Of a stretch of DNA of 5,030 nucleotides, positions 4,457 to 5,030 are shown in pieces. Made by a program: the position numbers and the translations under genes. The number at the start of each line of letters is the position of its first letter. The first letter of the stretch is position 1. Under the pieces are notes generated by a model. That model had not been told where the DNA came from. It did no database searches and was given only the letters and a program-made list of their open reading frames with translations. Source of the DNA: Nanobdellota archaeon (lineage in GTDB: Archaea > Nanobdellota > Nanobdellia > Woesearchaeales > JAUYGA01); assembly GCA_030690755.1 (NCBI GenBank), contig JAUYGA010000173.1:1-5030 (forward strand), given 5' to 3'.

Positions 4457-4789
4457 TCAACTTGAACAATCTCCATAAAAATCTTCATCAGTATAATCAA
4501 AAGCCAGCATGACTTTTTTGTTTTTCCAATCAAATTTTTGAGACATACGCTTGATAAAATCAAGATAGGTGTAAGTGGTCATTTCAGTGAGAGCTTCTTT
4601 AGCTCTCAAATAAAGGGTGTCAGTTTTGTTTCCTACAGTCTCTATATATGTATTGTAGGCAGCGGCATCTAATAAAGACTCCGATAGCTCAAAACCAGTC
4701 ACCGCCTGTTGACCTTTTTTGGTGGCTAAACTATCATCAATGAAATACCTTAAACCGGTAATACTCGTTACAAATCTTTCACGATTCAT
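4457..4789 (-). pseudogene. 5' fragment of a second transposase, cut by the IS481-like element
   Basis: The frame starts at ATG 4789, overlapping the DUF2080-like gene by 11 bases, and runs 110 codons to a TGA at 4459-4457, two bases from the terminal repeat of the IS481-like element. The segment VMLAFDYTDEDFYG (93-106) looks like the first catalytic-Asp strand (D98) of a DDE transposase. The upstream helical region lacks a clear DNA-binding motif. A full transposase of this kind should be roughly three times longer. No continuation is seen on the far side of the insertion (3295-3539), so the rest was deleted or moved. Pairing with a DUF2080-like small ORF suggests the archaeal ISA1214-type group, a family I name from memory and with moderate confidence. 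It is almost certainly non-functional. Confidence 0.6.
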
Positions 4790-4943
4790 CTTTCAAAAAC
4801 ACCAAATATACTTTTTTCCTAAGATATTCTTTTGGGCAGCTTACTTTGGCGCTTGTTCCAAAAGGAGTTACTTCCCTAACTACAAAGCCATCTATCCCCT
4901 CTATTATCAGCTTTGTTTTGTTTATTATTTTAACTTTTTTCAT
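4779..4943 (-). CDS. DUF2080-like transposon-encoded small protein
   Basis: The 54-residue product starts MKKVKIINKTKLIIEGIDG and continues FVVREVTPFGTSAKVSCPKEYLRKKVYLVFL. The V-x-PFG-x3-(K)V-x-x-PKE-x-L-x-KKV-x-V pattern resembles the small beta-rich DUF2080 proteins encoded next to archaeal transposases, and the fold recalls AbrB/SpoVT-type swapped hairpins. Their role is unproven; DNA binding or regulation of the transposase is a reasonable guess. I chose ATG 4943 over ATG 4994 because the family-like sequence begins there and because the TATA box at about 4968-4976 and the palindrome at 4943-4965 lie between the two. The end overlaps the start of the following transposase fragment by 11 bases, which indicates coupled translation. 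The gene itself looks intact although its partner is broken. Confidence 0.6.
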   Translation of the reverse strand: MKKVKIINKTKLIIEGIDGFVVREVTPFGTSAKVSCPKEYLRKKVYLVFLKDES

Positions 4944-4965
4944 AAGATATCTAATAGATATCTTA
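4943..4965. promoter_or_regulatory. 10-bp-arm palindrome at the start of the DUF2080-like gene
   Basis: TAAGATATCT (4943-4952) and AGATATCTTA (4956-4965) are perfect inverted copies around AAT. The palindrome occupies the space between the TATA box and the start codon and includes the first base of the ATG complement. It could be an operator, an RNA hairpin covering the start, or part of the older element's end. Confidence 0.6.
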
Positions 4966-4967
4966 AA

Positions 4968-4976
4968 GTATAAAAA
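4968..4976 (-). promoter_or_regulatory. TATA box of the DUF2080-like gene
   Basis: The minus strand reads TTTTTATAC, centred about 29 bases from ATG 4943. Initiation would fall almost at the start codon, suggesting a leaderless or nearly leaderless transcript, which fits the absence of a Shine-Dalgarno sequence there. Confidence 0.45.
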
Positions 4977-5030
4977 CTTTTCGGTTTTTGACACTATCCT
5001 CTAGAAATTATTTGCTTTCGGAGATACTGT

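Noticed and set aside
4719..4973. Plus-strand frame of 84 codons across the DUF2080-like gene
   Set aside because: It is antisense to two overlapping frames with transposon-protein features, is Phe/Tyr-rich, and has no Shine-Dalgarno site.
1..5030. CRISPR array or other regularly spaced repeats
   Set aside because: The only repeats are the two-copy 13-bp and 19-bp tandems and the scattered IS ends; no series of direct repeats with even spacers is present.

Overview
The window looks like archaeal chromosome from a low-GC lineage, most likely a small-genome DPANN-type archaeon. That placement is my inference from gene content; no lineage marker is present. Direct archaeal signs are a tRNA-Lys gene without an encoded CCA and apparently split by two introns, AT-rich TATA boxes of the TTTAAATA type about 25-30 bases upstream of expected transcript starts, poly-T stops instead of strong GC hairpins, a two-CBS protein ending in a zinc ribbon, and a large nucleotidyltransferase-HEPN-like protein of a type I associate with uncultivated archaea.

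Left part (1-653): the first codons of a leftward gene leave the window at base 1, preceded by a near-perfect Shine-Dalgarno sequence and a TATA box. Next comes an isolated copy of a repeat also found at the ends of the insertion sequence further right (94-109), then a rightward tRNA-Lys(CTT) gene (252-400) with its own TATA box and T-run. A 250-base spacer follows. It holds a TATA box, a 13-bp tandem repeat and a possible six-codon leader ORF ahead of the large gene.

Middle part (654-3294): two rightward genes. The first encodes a 625-residue protein with a degenerate nucleotidyltransferase repeat, an intact-looking one, a helical region with an R-x4-H HEPN-type motif and a conserved-looking C-terminal domain. 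The second encodes a 182-residue protein with two CBS domains and a four-cysteine zinc ribbon. A 214-base gap with T-runs separates them, so they are probably transcribed separately. The sequence shows no direct functional link between them.

Right part (3295-5030): a pile of mobile DNA. A roughly 110-bp MITE-like inverted-repeat unit lies beside a tandem pair of the same terminal repeat, and then a leftward IS481-like DDE transposase gene with the related repeat at its far end. The transposase reading frame seems to need a -1 shift in a run of nine A residues to join its best start codon. This element abuts, and probably interrupted, an older two-gene transposon. Of the older element, a DUF2080-like small gene and the first ~106 codons of a second transposase remain. 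The older pair has a TATA box and a 10-bp-arm palindrome set directly against its start codon.

The most interesting points are the two-intron tRNA-Lys, the single-chain double nucleotidyltransferase plus HEPN-like protein, the A9 frameshift site in the transposase, and the family of six terminal repeats, two of which bracket the whole tRNA-to-CBS segment in inverted orientation.
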